Shown: positions 14,550 to 23,567 of the stretch, one piece after another
Numbering within the stretch: position 1 is the first letter of the stretch
How the letters are laid out: the number at the start of each line of letters is the position of its first letter
From: Occultella aeris
GTDB taxonomy: Bacteria > Actinomycetota > Actinomycetes > Actinomycetales > Beutenbergiaceae
Direction of reading: 5' to 3'
Assembly: GCF_902703175.1 (NCBI RefSeq)
Contig: NZ_CACRYJ010000055.1
Location: 32,395 to 96,394, forward strand
DNA: 64,000 bases
Position numbers and translations under genes: made by a program
The notes under the pieces: model-generated
The model's database searches: none
Told to the model about the DNA's origin: nothing
Seen by the model: only the letters and a program-made list of their open reading frames with translations

Positions 14550-17249
14550 TTACTGCTTCGGCTCGGCGGGCAAGAGCTCGCCGGCGACCGTGACGCCGGC
14601 CGTGCCCTCGCCGGCGGCCGCGAGGGTGAGGTCCCCGGCCACGCCGCCCGCGGCGCGCAGGTCCGCCAGCACGGCGAGCACCCGGTCGTGGTTCGCCGGG
14701 TCAAGGGTCAGCTCGGCCGATGCGAACTTCGTCCGCTGCGAGACCTTGGCCTCGGACTTCACCTTGCGCAGCGCAGCCAGGGCGGTGCCGGCCACCGCGA
14801 CCAACTCGGGGTCGCCGTCACCCGCCGCCTTGCGCAGCACATCGGAGGTGGGCCAGGCGGCGCGGTGCACCGATCCCTCCCGCCACCAGGACCAGACCTC
14901 CTCGGTGGCGTACGGCAGCACCGGGGCGAACAGGCGCAGGATCGTGTCGAGGGCGAGCGAGAGCGCGGCCCGGGCCGAGGCAACCGCCGTCGGGTCGAGT
15001 CCGGCGTCCTCACGACCGTAGGCGCGGTCCTTGACGAGCTCGAGGTAGTCGTCGCAGAACGTCCAGAAGAACGTCTCCGCCACTTCGAGCGCCTGGGTGT
15101 GGTCGTAGGCGTCCAGAGCCGCAGTGGCAGTGTCCACGACGTCTGCGAGGCCGCGCAGGATGGCTCGGTCGATCGGTTCGGTCACGGCGTCCGGATCGAG
15201 CCGGACGGGGGCGTCCCCGGCGAACGACAGCGCGAACTTCGAGGCGTTCAGCACCTTGATGGCGAGCCGGCGCCCGATCTTGATCTGAGTCGGCCGCTGC
15301 GGGTCGAACGAGGCGTCCGTGCCAAGGCGGGCGGAGGCCGCCCAGTACCGGACCGCGTCCGAACCGTGCTCCTCGAGCATTGCGAGCGGGGTCACCACGT
15401 TGCCCTTGGACTTGGACATCTTCTTGCGGTCCGGGTCCAGGATCCACCCGGAGATCGCGGCGTGCGCCCACGGCAGGGCGCCGTGCTCCAGGTGTGAGCG
15501 CACGATCGTGGAGAACAGCCAGGTGCGGATGATGTCCTGCCCCTGCGCGCGCAGATCCATCGGGAACACCCGGGCGAACAGATCAGGGTCCACCAGCCAG
15601 CCGCCGGCGATCTGCGGGGTCAGCGAGGACGTCGCCCAGGTGTCCATGATGTCCGGGTCGGCCACGAATCCGCCCGGGACGCCGCGCTGGTCCTCGGTGA
15701 ACCCGTGGGGGACGTGCGAGGACGGGTCGATCGGCAGGCTGGTCTCGTCCGGGACGATCGGGTGGGCGTGGTCGATCTCGCCGTCCGCCGTCACCGGGTA
15801 CCAGAGCGGGATCGCCACGCCGAAGAACCGCTGACGGGAGATCAACCAGTCGCCGTTCAGCCCGCCGACCCAGTTCGCGTACCGGACGGCCATGAACTCG
15901 GGGTGGAAGTCGAGCTCGGCGCCGCGGGCGAGCAGCTCGGCGCGCAGGTCGCGGCCCGGGGTCTGGCGGCCGCCGTTGCGGATGTACCACTGCCGGGACG
16001 TGACGATCTCGAGGGGCTTGTCACCCTTCTCGTAGAAGTTCGCCTTGCGCTGGGTGGCCACCGGCTCGCCGAGCAGGTCGCCGCTCTCGCGCAACGCGTC
16101 GACGACGGCGGTGCGGGCCGAGAACGTCGTCTTGCCGGCGATCTCGGCGTACGTCGTGCGCCCGGATTCGGTGGTCAGCCACTCCGGGGTCTCCCGCAGC
16201 AGCCGCCCGTCCCGGGCGATCACCGAACGGGTGGGCAGCTGGAGCTCGCGCCACCAGGTGACGTCGGTGAGGTCTCCGAACGTGCAGCACATCGCGATGC
16301 CGGCGCCCTTGTCCGGCTCCGCCAGCGGGTGCGCGAGCACCGGCAGTTCCACCCCGAACAGCGGGGACGTGACTGTGGTGCCGAACAAGTGGGCGTACCG
16401 CTCGTCGTCCGGGTGCGCGATCAGCGCCACACAGGCCGGGAGCAGTTCCGGGCGGGTGGTCTCGATGACCACAGTGTCTTTACCGTCTCCGCCGGTGAGG
16501 TGGAAGGTGATCTTGTGGAAGTGGCCGGGATAGTCACGGGCCTCGAGCTCGGCCTGCGCGACAGCCGTCTGGAACGTCACGTCCCACAGCCCGGGGGCCT
16601 CGGCCTGATAGGCCTCGCCGCGGGCCAGGTTGCGCAGGAACGCGGTCTGCGCCACCTGCTGGGCGCGGTCGCCGATGGTCTGGTAGTGCTGGGACCAGTC
16701 CACGCTGAGGCCGAGGTAGCGCCACAGGTGCTCGAACTGTTGTTCGTCCTCGGCGGTGAGGCGCTGGCACAGTTCCACGAAGTTGCGCCGGGAGATCGGC
16801 TGCTGGTCCGCAGCCTTCACGGACTTTCCGTCACCGCCGTCATGCGGGGGAGTGAAGTCCTCGACGTACGGCAGCGACGGGTCGCAGCGCACGCCGTAGT
16901 AGTTCTGCACCCGGCGCTCGGTGGGCAGGCCGTTGTCGTCCCAGCCCATCGGATAGAACACCTCGCGCCCGCGCATCCGCTGGAACCGGGCCACCACGTC
17001 CGTGTGCGTGTAGGAGAACACGTGCCCGACGTGCAGCGAGCCGGACACCGTGGGCGGCGGGGTGTCGATGGAGTACACCTGCTCGCGGGTGGCGCTGCGG
17101 TCGAAGGCGTAGGTCCGATCCTGCGCCCAGGTCGCGCCCCAGCGCTCCTCCAGACCCTCCAGGGAGGGCTTGTCCGGTACCTGCGCGACCGGGCGGATGG
17201 CCTCGGTCGGAGCGGGTGCGGGACGGGTGGAGGATGCGCTGGAAGTCAT
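14550..17249 (-). CDS. valS: Valyl-tRNA synthetase
   Basis: The 899-residue class I synthetase has HVGH (residues 73-76) as the HIGH motif, the ValRS-type GWDDNGLPTERRVQNYYGV, an editing (CP1) domain in the middle, and KMSKS at 610-614 followed by the anticodon-binding domain. It ligates valine to tRNA-Val in the cytoplasm. It is ~50 residues shorter than E. coli ValS (951) and ends soon after KSEAKVSQR, so the C-terminal coiled-coil arm is reduced, as in some actinobacterial forms. It is transcribed in the same direction as the VOC and sugar transporter genes but is separated by 68 bases. I see no T-box or leader there. Confidence 0.95.
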   Translation of the reverse strand: MTSSASSTRPAPAPTEAIRPVAQVPDKPSLEGLEERWGATWAQDRTYAFDRSATREQVYSIDTPPPTVSGSLHVGHVFSYTHTDVVARFQRMRGREVFYPMGWDDNGLPTERRVQNYYGVRCDPSLPYVEDFTPPHDGGDGKSVKAADQQPISRRNFVELCQRLTAEDEQQFEHLWRYLGLSVDWSQHYQTIGDRAQQVAQTAFLRNLARGEAYQAEAPGLWDVTFQTAVAQAELEARDYPGHFHKITFHLTGGDGKDTVVIETTRPELLPACVALIAHPDDERYAHLFGTTVTSPLFGVELPVLAHPLAEPDKGAGIAMCCTFGDLTDVTWWRELQLPTRSVIARDGRLLRETPEWLTTESGRTTYAEIAGKTTFSARTAVVDALRESGDLLGEPVATQRKANFYEKGDKPLEIVTSRQWYIRNGGRQTPGRDLRAELLARGAELDFHPEFMAVRYANWVGGLNGDWLISRQRFFGVAIPLWYPVTADGEIDHAHPIVPDETSLPIDPSSHVPHGFTEDQRGVPGGFVADPDIMDTWATSSLTPQIAGGWLVDPDLFARVFPMDLRAQGQDIIRTWLFSTIVRSHLEHGALPWAHAAISGWILDPDRKKMSKSKGNVVTPLAMLEEHGSDAVRYWAASARLGTDASFDPQRPTQIKIGRRLAIKVLNASKFALSFAGDAPVRLDPDAVTEPIDRAILRGLADVVDTATAALDAYDHTQALEVAETFFWTFCDDYLELVKDRAYGREDAGLDPTAVASARAALSLALDTILRLFAPVLPYATEEVWSWWREGSVHRAAWPTSDVLRKAAGDGDPELVAVAGTALAALRKVKSEAKVSQRTKFASAELTLDPANHDRVLAVLADLRAAGGVAGDLTLAAAGEGTAGVTVAGELLPAEPKQ

Positions 17250-17317
17250 GGTTCCAGATCATCCCAGATCGCCGGCGTGTGGCCGAACCGATATGCGCGG
17301 TGTCAGCCCCCGCCGGC

Positions 17318-17710
17318 CTACCCGGCCGGCCTGGCGCTCTGGTACAACCCGATCAGGTTGCCTTCGGAGTCGGTCACGTAGGCGGTGAAGCCCATGCCCT
17401 CGCCGATCTCGTTCTTGCCGACCACGACGGCACCGCCCGCAGCAGTCACCTTCGCCAGCGTGGCGTCGATGTCCGCGGTGTCGATCGTGATCACCGGTTT
17501 GTCGATCGGGGCCTGGCGCTGCATCATGCCGCCGCCGATGTAGCCGGGCTCCGTGGGGCCCTGCTCGGGCGCGCTCGGGCCGGTGCTGACGAACGAGTAG
17601 TCGAAGCCTGGCATCGAGTCGATCTGCCAGCCGAAGATGTCACGGTAGAAACTGCGGGCCCGGTCGCCGTCGTCGAACGGGACCTCGAAGTGCACCACTC
17701 GTCCGGTCAT
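17318..17710 (-). CDS. VOC (glyoxalase/bleomycin resistance) family protein
   Basis: The 130-residue protein has two beta-alpha-beta-beta-beta modules: residues ~5-60 (VVHFEVPFDDGDRARSFYRD, IFGW) and ~65-125 (ITIDTADIDATLAKVTAAGG, YVTDSEGNLIGLYQS). H7 and the late E in DSEGN are candidate metal ligands. GGAGG with 8-base spacing supports the ATG at 17710 rather than an upstream ATG. It lies between the sugar importer and valS in the same direction. The reaction is unknown; members of this group are often annotated as glyoxalase-like. Confidence 0.8.
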   Translation of the reverse strand: MTGRVVHFEVPFDDGDRARSFYRDIFGWQIDSMPGFDYSFVSTGPSAPEQGPTEPGYIGGGMMQRQAPIDKPVITIDTADIDATLAKVTAAGGAVVVGKNEIGEGMGFTAYVTDSEGNLIGLYQSARPAG

Positions 17711-17770
17711 GATGATCGCCTCCACGTCGAGGCCGCGCCGCTCGCGGCCGCGAGTCCCAGGCTACGTCCG

Positions 17771-18586
17771 CTACTCCCGCACGGCACCCTCGAGCATGCC
17801 CCGGATGAAGGACCGCTGCGCGAACAGGTACAGGATCACCACCGGCAGGGCCACCAGCACCGCGGCGGCGGCCAGCAGCGCGGTCGCCTGGACGTGCTGC
17901 CCCTTGAAGATCGCCAACGCCAGCGGGGCCGTGCGGAACTCCCCGTTCGGACTCATCACCAGCGGGATCAGGAACTCGTTCCAGGTCCACATGAACGCCA
18001 GCACGGTCAGCGTCATGACCGCGGGCCGGCCGATCGGCACGAGGATCGACCACAGCACGCGACGTGGGCTCGCGCCGTCGAGGGTGGCCGCCTCGATCAG
18101 CGACGGCGGACTCGTCCGGAAGTACGCGCGCATCCAGTAGGTGCCGAACGCGATGGACTGGGCGATCTGCGGGAGCGCCACGGCCCACAGCGTGTTCGTC
18201 AGGCCGACCTCGCGCAGGTCGTAGAACAGTGGCACCACGATCGCCTCCGTCGGCACCATGATGCCCAGCAGGAACAGGTAGAACAGTGCCCGCGAGCCGG
18301 CGAACCTCATCGTGCCGAACGCGAACCCGGACAGGATGGATGCGATCACGGCCACCGACACCACGGTCACCGACACCAGCAGCGACGTGCGCAGGTACCG
18401 CGAGAACTCGCCCTCGGTCCACGCGTCGACGAAGTTCTCCGGGTGCAGTCCGAGGATCCCGGGTGAGGTGGCGGACTGCGGCGAGAGCGCCGCGGCCAGC
18501 ACGGTGACGATCGGGGCGAGCGCGAACGCCGCGAACACGATCAGGATCACGTAGTTCAGGGCGCGTTCGGTGCCGGAGGTGATCAT
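17771..18586 (-). CDS. Sugar ABC transporter permease (MalG-like)
   Basis: The 271-residue integral membrane protein has about six transmembrane segments and the EAA loop (LIEAATLDGASPRRVLWSIL, PIGRP) typical of CUT1 carbohydrate importers. Its start codon overlaps the stop of the preceding permease (ATGA, 18583-18586), so the two are translationally coupled and form the channel heterodimer. No ATPase gene is in the operon, so it probably uses a shared MsiK-type ATPase encoded elsewhere, as is common in actinobacteria. Confidence 0.9.
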   Translation of the reverse strand: MITSGTERALNYVILIVFAAFALAPIVTVLAAALSPQSATSPGILGLHPENFVDAWTEGEFSRYLRTSLLVSVTVVSVAVIASILSGFAFGTMRFAGSRALFYLFLLGIMVPTEAIVVPLFYDLREVGLTNTLWAVALPQIAQSIAFGTYWMRAYFRTSPPSLIEAATLDGASPRRVLWSILVPIGRPAVMTLTVLAFMWTWNEFLIPLVMSPNGEFRTAPLALAIFKGQHVQATALLAAAAVLVALPVVILYLFAQRSFIRGMLEGAVRE

Positions 18587-19452
18587 GCCTGGCGCCCCTC
18601 GGCGATCCGGTTCACGATCACGTTCAGCACGAAGATGATCGCGGTCAGGGCGACGGCGATCGCGGCCGCCGAGCCCACCGCGCCCTCCCGGAAGGCTCGT
18701 TGGAAGACCTCGTACGCGGGCACCGTGGTGGAGTTGCCGGGGCCGCCGCCGGTGGTCACGTAGACGAGGTCGAACGTCTTCAGCGCGGCCACGATCGTCA
18801 GGGTCAGGGCCACCGCGATCTCCCCGCGCACGCTCGGCAGCGTGATCGCGAAGAACTCCCGGATCGCCCCGGCACCGTCGAGGCGGGCCGCCTCGAACAG
18901 TTCCCGCGGCACCCGCCCCATCCCGGCCAGCAGCAGTACGGTCACGAGCCCGGTCTGCACCCAGGTGCCGACGATCCCCACCGCCGGCAGGGTCCACGTG
19001 TAGTCACCCAGCCAGGTCCGGGTCAGCGCATCGAGCCCGACGGCGCGCAACGCGGTGTTCAGGCCGCCGTCGGGGGCGTAGATCTGCCGCCACGCGACCG
19101 CCACGACCACCATGGCCAGGACCTGCGGCAGGAACACCACCGTCCGGAACAGGCCGAGACCACGCACCTGCGCCCGGTTCAGGATCGCCGCGACCACCAG
19201 ACCGAGAACCAGCGGCAACACGCTGAAGAAGAAGATCAGCACGAGGGCGTGCCCGAACGCGGCCCGGAGCACCTCGTCGGTGAACAGTTCCACGTAGTTG
19301 TCGAACCCGACGAACTCCGACGCGCCTAGCCCGTCCCATTCGAACAGCGAGAACTGGACGGACCGGATCAGCGGGTAGATCAAGAACCCGCCGAACAGCA
19401 TCAGGGCTGGAGCCAGGTACAGGTACGGCAGGTACCGGCGCTGGTGCCTCAT
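18583..19452 (-). CDS. Sugar ABC transporter permease (MalF-like)
   Basis: The 289-residue protein has a first transmembrane helix at residues ~8-28 (PYLYLAPALMLFGGFLIYPL), five more segments, and the EAA motif (ELFEAARLDGAGAIREFFAI, TLP). It pairs with the downstream permease to import an oligosaccharide or sugar delivered by the lipoprotein encoded just upstream. The substrate is unknown. Confidence 0.9.
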   Translation of the reverse strand: MRHQRRYLPYLYLAPALMLFGGFLIYPLIRSVQFSLFEWDGLGASEFVGFDNYVELFTDEVLRAAFGHALVLIFFFSVLPLVLGLVVAAILNRAQVRGLGLFRTVVFLPQVLAMVVVAVAWRQIYAPDGGLNTALRAVGLDALTRTWLGDYTWTLPAVGIVGTWVQTGLVTVLLLAGMGRVPRELFEAARLDGAGAIREFFAITLPSVRGEIAVALTLTIVAALKTFDLVYVTTGGGPGNSTTVPAYEVFQRAFREGAVGSAAAIAVALTAIIFVLNVIVNRIAEGRQA

Positions 19453-19499
19453 CGTGCGCCCGCGGTCGATGCCCGGCCCGTCGCGTCGTGCACCCTCGC

Positions 19500-20867
19500 T
19501 CAGCCTTCGGCGACGAATGCGCTGTAGTCGTCCTCCAGGACCTGCGTGAACTGTGCCGGATCCGTCTGGGTGGCGATCAGGTCCTGCAGTGCCGCGCCGA
19601 TCGTGTCACCCATGGTCGGGGTCGCCCAGTCCAGGTACGGCAGCAGATGCCCGTTCTCGCTGACGTCCCCGAACGCCGCGAAGATGTCCGCGTTCACCCC
19701 GGACTCCGGGGCGAGCTCGGCGGTCCGGTTCACGGGCATGTTGCCGGTCTCGGCGAGGACCGCCATGGCGTCGTCGCTGGTGATGAAGTCGATGTACCCG
19801 GCCGCGGCGTCCGCGTTCGGGCTCTGCGCCGTGACGGCGAACGGGAGCCCCGTCGCACCGGTGGTGGCGCGCGCCCCGCCGGCCTCCGCGGGCGGCGGTG
19901 CCATGAAGCCGACGTCCTCGCCCATGGCCGCCTCGAGGTCCGCGGCGAGCCAGGAACCACCGATCAGGAACGTGCCGGTGCCCTCGCCGAAGGAGGCCCA
20001 GGCGGCGTCGTAGTCGGTGCCGTTCGGACCCTCGTTGAAGTACCCGGACTCCACCCAGCCCTGCAGCTCGGCGGCCGCCGCCTCATTCTCGGGGGTGAGC
20101 CAGGAGGCGCCCGCGTTGCCCTGCCCGAGCGCGGCGATCTGATCCGCGGGCACGTGCTGACCCTGGATCGGGCCGAACACGTGCACGGCCGGCCAGCCGT
20201 CCAGGTTGCCGAGCTGGATCGGCACCTGACCGGCGGCCTGCGCGCTCGCCAGCGCGGCGGTGAAGTCCGCCCAGGTGCCGCCCGTCAGCGCCGCCTCGTC
20301 GATGCCCGCGGCGCTCAGCGCGGCCCGGGAGTAGAAGATACCGACGATCTCGCCGACCTGCGGCAGCCCGTAGATGTTGCCCTCGCCGAACGTCACGCCG
20401 TCCGCGGAGTAGGTCGAGGCCGCCAGCACGGACTCCGAGTACCGGTCGGTCCAGCCGTACGCGTCCGCGTACGGGGTCAGGTCCAGCAGCAGGTCGGCGC
20501 CGACGAACGCCCCCATGGTTCCGCGGGAGTTGTTGGCCTGCACCACGTCCGGGGCGTCGTCCCCGGTGAGGGCGCCGCGCAGAGTCGTCTCGAGGTCGTC
20601 GAAGGACTGCGAGAGCCGGTCGATGGTGATGTTCGGGTAGGCGTCCATGAACGCCTCGTTCAACTGCGTCATCTGCTCGTCCTGGCCGCCACGGGTCTCC
20701 TGGTCCCATACGGTCAGCGTGATGTCCCCGAGGGCGGCGAGATCCGTCGAGATCTCCCGGTCCTCGGACGTCGGGGGATCCTCCGAGCCCGAGCCGGGGG
20801 CGCAGGCGGCGAGCAGCACGCCGGCGGCGAGCACCGCCGTCGAGATCTTCAGAGCATTGCGGTTCAT
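19500..20867 (-). CDS. Extracellular sugar-binding lipoprotein of ABC importer
   Basis: The 455-residue protein begins with a lipoprotein signal (VLAAGVLLAAC, acylated Cys ~22) followed by a Gly/Ser/Asp-rich tether and the two-lobed family-1 solute-binding fold (DITLTVWDQETRGGQDEQM near the start; GATGLPFAVTAQSPNADAAA). It captures sugar at the cell surface for the two downstream permeases. AAGGACG precedes its ATG. The 27-base gap to the upstream kinase gene suggests one operon. Specificity cannot be read. Confidence 0.9.
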   Translation of the reverse strand: MNRNALKISTAVLAAGVLLAACAPGSGSEDPPTSEDREISTDLAALGDITLTVWDQETRGGQDEQMTQLNEAFMDAYPNITIDRLSQSFDDLETTLRGALTGDDAPDVVQANNSRGTMGAFVGADLLLDLTPYADAYGWTDRYSESVLAASTYSADGVTFGEGNIYGLPQVGEIVGIFYSRAALSAAGIDEAALTGGTWADFTAALASAQAAGQVPIQLGNLDGWPAVHVFGPIQGQHVPADQIAALGQGNAGASWLTPENEAAAAELQGWVESGYFNEGPNGTDYDAAWASFGEGTGTFLIGGSWLAADLEAAMGEDVGFMAPPPAEAGGARATTGATGLPFAVTAQSPNADAAAGYIDFITSDDAMAVLAETGNMPVNRTAELAPESGVNADIFAAFGDVSENGHLLPYLDWATPTMGDTIGAALQDLIATQTDPAQFTQVLEDDYSAFVAEG

Positions 20868-20894
20868 GATCGTCCTTGCGTTTCGGGGGATGGG

Positions 20895-22094
20895 TCAGGG
20901 GGTCGACGGCGGCACGTCGGGTCGCGGGGGCGGCGGCGGATAGCGCAGCGCAGGCTGGGCGACGGGCTCGTCGGTGGCGACGTCCGCGTCCGACAACCGG
21001 GCGATCGTGGCCTCGGCCCGGCGTACCCGGCGGGTGTCCACACCCTTCAGGCACTCCTCCATGAAGCCGTAGTGGGTCACGGTCTCACGGGCGTCGGCCC
21101 TTCCTTCGGCCGCGTGCTCCTTCGTCACGCGCCACCAGTCGGCGAGGTCGCCCCACCCGGGCGCGGCCAGCGAGCCGCCGAACTGCTGCACGGCCAGCGC
21201 CGAGCAGAGCACGCCGAACCGGAGCCGCTTCTGCAGCGGCCAGCCGCGCAGGGTGCCCAGCACCAGCGCTGCGGCGAACACGTCGCCTGCACCGGTCGGG
21301 TCTATCGCGTCGACCCGCAGCGACGGCGCCGCCGCCCGCTCCCCGGTGGAGGAGTCGATCGCGATGACGCCCTTGTGCCCGCGGGTGACCACCGCGAGCG
21401 GCACGTGTTCGGCGAGCGCCACCAGGGCCGCCTCGGGACTTGTGGTGCGGGTATAACCCATCGCCTCGTCGGCGTTCGGGGTGAACGCGTGGCAGTCCTC
21501 GAGGTCGGTCAGGATCCGCCGGTCCCACTGCTGCTCGGGGTCCCAGCCGGCGTCGGCGAACACGAGCGCGCCGTCGCGGGCGGCCTCGCGCCACCAGGAG
21601 GCCTCCCGCACCTCGGGGTCGCCCAGGTCCGCGAGCACCGCGCGGGTGCGCGGCGGTGGCGAGAGCAGGTCGGTGATCGGCTCGGGCGCGGGATGCCCGT
21701 GCGTCACCATCGACCGGTCGTCGTCCAGCGCCAGCGAGACCGTGACCGGGGTGTGCCAGTCGTGGAAGCGCCGGGACCTGCTCAGGTCCACGTGCTCCTG
21801 GTCGCGCAGCACCGACCACATCCAGTCGCCGTAGAGATCATCACCGAAGCCGGCCGCGAGGCCCGTGCGCAGGCCGAGGCGGGCGGTCGCCACGGCAAGG
21901 TTCGCGATGCCGCCGGGGCAGGAGCCCATGCCCTCGGTCCAGACCTCCGTGCCCGGTGCCGGCGGAACCGGGAACCCGGTGAAGACCAGGTCGAAGAAGA
22001 CGGTACCGGCCAGCAGCACGTCGAGCGTCGGTGGGGCAGGAGCGGCGGCGGGCGGCCTGGCGGGGTAGATCATGGTGAGTAGGGAGTCTGCCAT
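20895..22094 (-). CDS. PfkB-family carbohydrate kinase
   Basis: The 399-residue ribokinase-like protein has the N-terminal PfkB signature region (GSCPGGIANLAVATARLG) and the C-terminal catalytic motif DPTGAGDVFAAAL with the base aspartate. It would phosphorylate a sugar entering through the adjacent ABC importer. A C-terminal extension (~70 residues, ending in a proline run) exceeds the usual ~310-330 residue family length. The start may be ATG at 22094 or the later ATG at 22073. Either way only 19-40 bases separate it from the divergent GH4 gene. The exact sugar is not decidable. Confidence 0.8.
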   Translation of the reverse strand: MADSLLTMIYPARPPAAAPAPPTLDVLLAGTVFFDLVFTGFPVPPAPGTEVWTEGMGSCPGGIANLAVATARLGLRTGLAAGFGDDLYGDWMWSVLRDQEHVDLSRSRRFHDWHTPVTVSLALDDDRSMVTHGHPAPEPITDLLSPPPRTRAVLADLGDPEVREASWWREAARDGALVFADAGWDPEQQWDRRILTDLEDCHAFTPNADEAMGYTRTTSPEAALVALAEHVPLAVVTRGHKGVIAIDSSTGERAAAPSLRVDAIDPTGAGDVFAAALVLGTLRGWPLQKRLRFGVLCSALAVQQFGGSLAAPGWGDLADWWRVTKEHAAEGRADARETVTHYGFMEECLKGVDTRRVRRAEATIARLSDADVATDEPVAQPALRYPPPPPRPDVPPSTP

Positions 22095-22101
22095 GGTGGG
22101 C

Positions 22102-22107
22102 TACGTT
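22102..22107 (+). promoter_or_regulatory. -10 box of a leaderless promoter for the GH4 gene
   Basis: TACGTT ends 6 bases before the ATG at 22114 and favours that start over the in-frame ATGs at 22072 and 22093. Confidence 0.45.
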
Positions 22108-22113
22108 GCGGAC

Positions 22114-23460
22114 ATGAGAATTGCCATCCTCGGCGGCGGGGGGTTCCGGGTGCCGCTGGTCTACTCGGCGCTGGCCCGCGCCCACGACCGCGTGGGCACC
22201 ACTGAGGTCGTGCTGCAGGACACCGACCCGGCCCGGCTGCGGACCATGGCGGCCGTCCTCGACGGCATGGCCGCCGACCTGCCGCACCCCCCCTCGGTGA
22301 CCGTCGCCGCCGATCTGGACTCCGCCGTCGCCGGCATCGACGTCGTGTTCAGCGCGATCAGGGTGGGCGGCACGCACGGGCGCACCGTCGACGAACGGGT
22401 GGCCCTTGGCCTCGGCCTGCTCGGTCAGGAGACGATCGGCGCGGGCGGCCTGGCTTACGCGCTGCGCACGGTGCCCGTCATGGACCACGTCGCCGCCCGC
22501 ATCGCGGCGCTCGCACCGCAGGCCTGGACCATCAACTTCACCAACCCCGCCGGCATCATCACCGAGGTGATGCGGACCCACCTGGGGGACCGGGTGGTCG
22601 GCATCTGCGACACCCCGATCGGGCTGGTCCGGCGGGTCGCTCGGACCCTCGGCGTGGACCACGCCGACGCCGTCGTCGACTACGTCGGGCTGAACCACCT
22701 CGGCTGGCTGCACGCGTTGACGGTCGACGGCGTCGATCGCCTTCCCGAGCTGCTCGCCGACGATGGGCTGCTCGGCTCGATCGAGGAGGCCCGCACCCTG
22801 GGGCTGGACTGGGTCCGGGCGCTGGGGGCCATCCCGAACGAGTACCTCTACTACTACTACTACGCCCGTGAGGCAGCGGCCCGGATCACCGGTGCCGAGC
22901 AGACCCGTGGTGAGTTCCTCGACGCCCAGCAGTCGGCGTTCTACGCGCGCGCGGGCACCGGCACCGAAGCCGTGGCGGCCCGCACCGCCTGGGACGAGAC
23001 GCTGCACGAGCGGGAGGCCACCTACATGGCCGAGGCACGCGAGGGCGAGCGGGAACAGGCCGATGTCGAGGGGGGCGGCTACCACGAGGTGGCCGTCGAC
23101 CTGATGGCGGCACTGCTCGCGGGCGAGCGCGCGTCGATGATCCTGGACATCGCGAACAACGGCATCATCCCGACGCTGCCGGACGACGCGGTCATCGAGG
23201 TGCCCTGCCGGGTGGACTCCTCGGGAGTGGCACCACTGGTGCCGCCGTCGCCGTTGGGCCTGGACGAACTGGGTCTGGTCACCGCGGTCAAGGCCGCGGA
23301 CCGGCTGCTCATCGAGGCCGCCCGGACCGGTTCGCGTGAGCTCGCCTGGCGTGCGTTCGCGGTGCACCCGCTGGTGGACTCGGTGGACCTGGCCCGGCGC
23401 CTCGTGGACGGCTACGTCGCCGCCAGCCCTCAGATCGCGGCGGTCCTGCACACCGAGTGA
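22114..23460 (+). CDS. GH4-family 6-phospho-glycosidase
   Basis: The 448-residue protein begins with an NAD-binding Rossmann motif (RIAILGGGGFRVPLVYSAL) and has the GH4 signatures INFTNPAGI, GICDTPIGL (metal-ligand Cys) and VGLNHLGW (metal-ligand His). GH4 enzymes use NAD+ and Mn2+ and cleave phosphorylated glycosides by transient oxidation at C3. PTS-delivered phosphosugars are the usual substrates, but here the neighbours are an ABC importer and a PfkB kinase, so phosphorylation probably happens in the cytoplasm. It is divergent from the kinase/importer operon. Beta-glucoside specificity is likely but unproved. Confidence 0.85.
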   Translation: MRIAILGGGGFRVPLVYSALARAHDRVGTTEVVLQDTDPARLRTMAAVLDGMAADLPHPPSVTVAADLDSAVAGIDVVFSAIRVGGTHGRTVDERVALGLGLLGQETIGAGGLAYALRTVPVMDHVAARIAALAPQAWTINFTNPAGIITEVMRTHLGDRVVGICDTPIGLVRRVARTLGVDHADAVVDYVGLNHLGWLHALTVDGVDRLPELLADDGLLGSIEEARTLGLDWVRALGAIPNEYLYYYYYAREAAARITGAEQTRGEFLDAQQSAFYARAGTGTEAVAARTAWDETLHEREATYMAEAREGEREQADVEGGGYHEVAVDLMAALLAGERASMILDIANNGIIPTLPDDAVIEVPCRVDSSGVAPLVPPSPLGLDELGLVTAVKAADRLLIEAARTGSRELAWRAFAVHPLVDSVDLARRLVDGYVAASPQIAAVLHTE

Positions 23461-23567
23461 GTCATCCCACAGACGGGTGCCATTCGCGATCCGGCGTGGC
23501 ACACTCATTTCGCCGGGGGGCGGCGCCGCGGGGCGCAAGGGGAGGATCCGAGAACGAGGGGAAGTCT

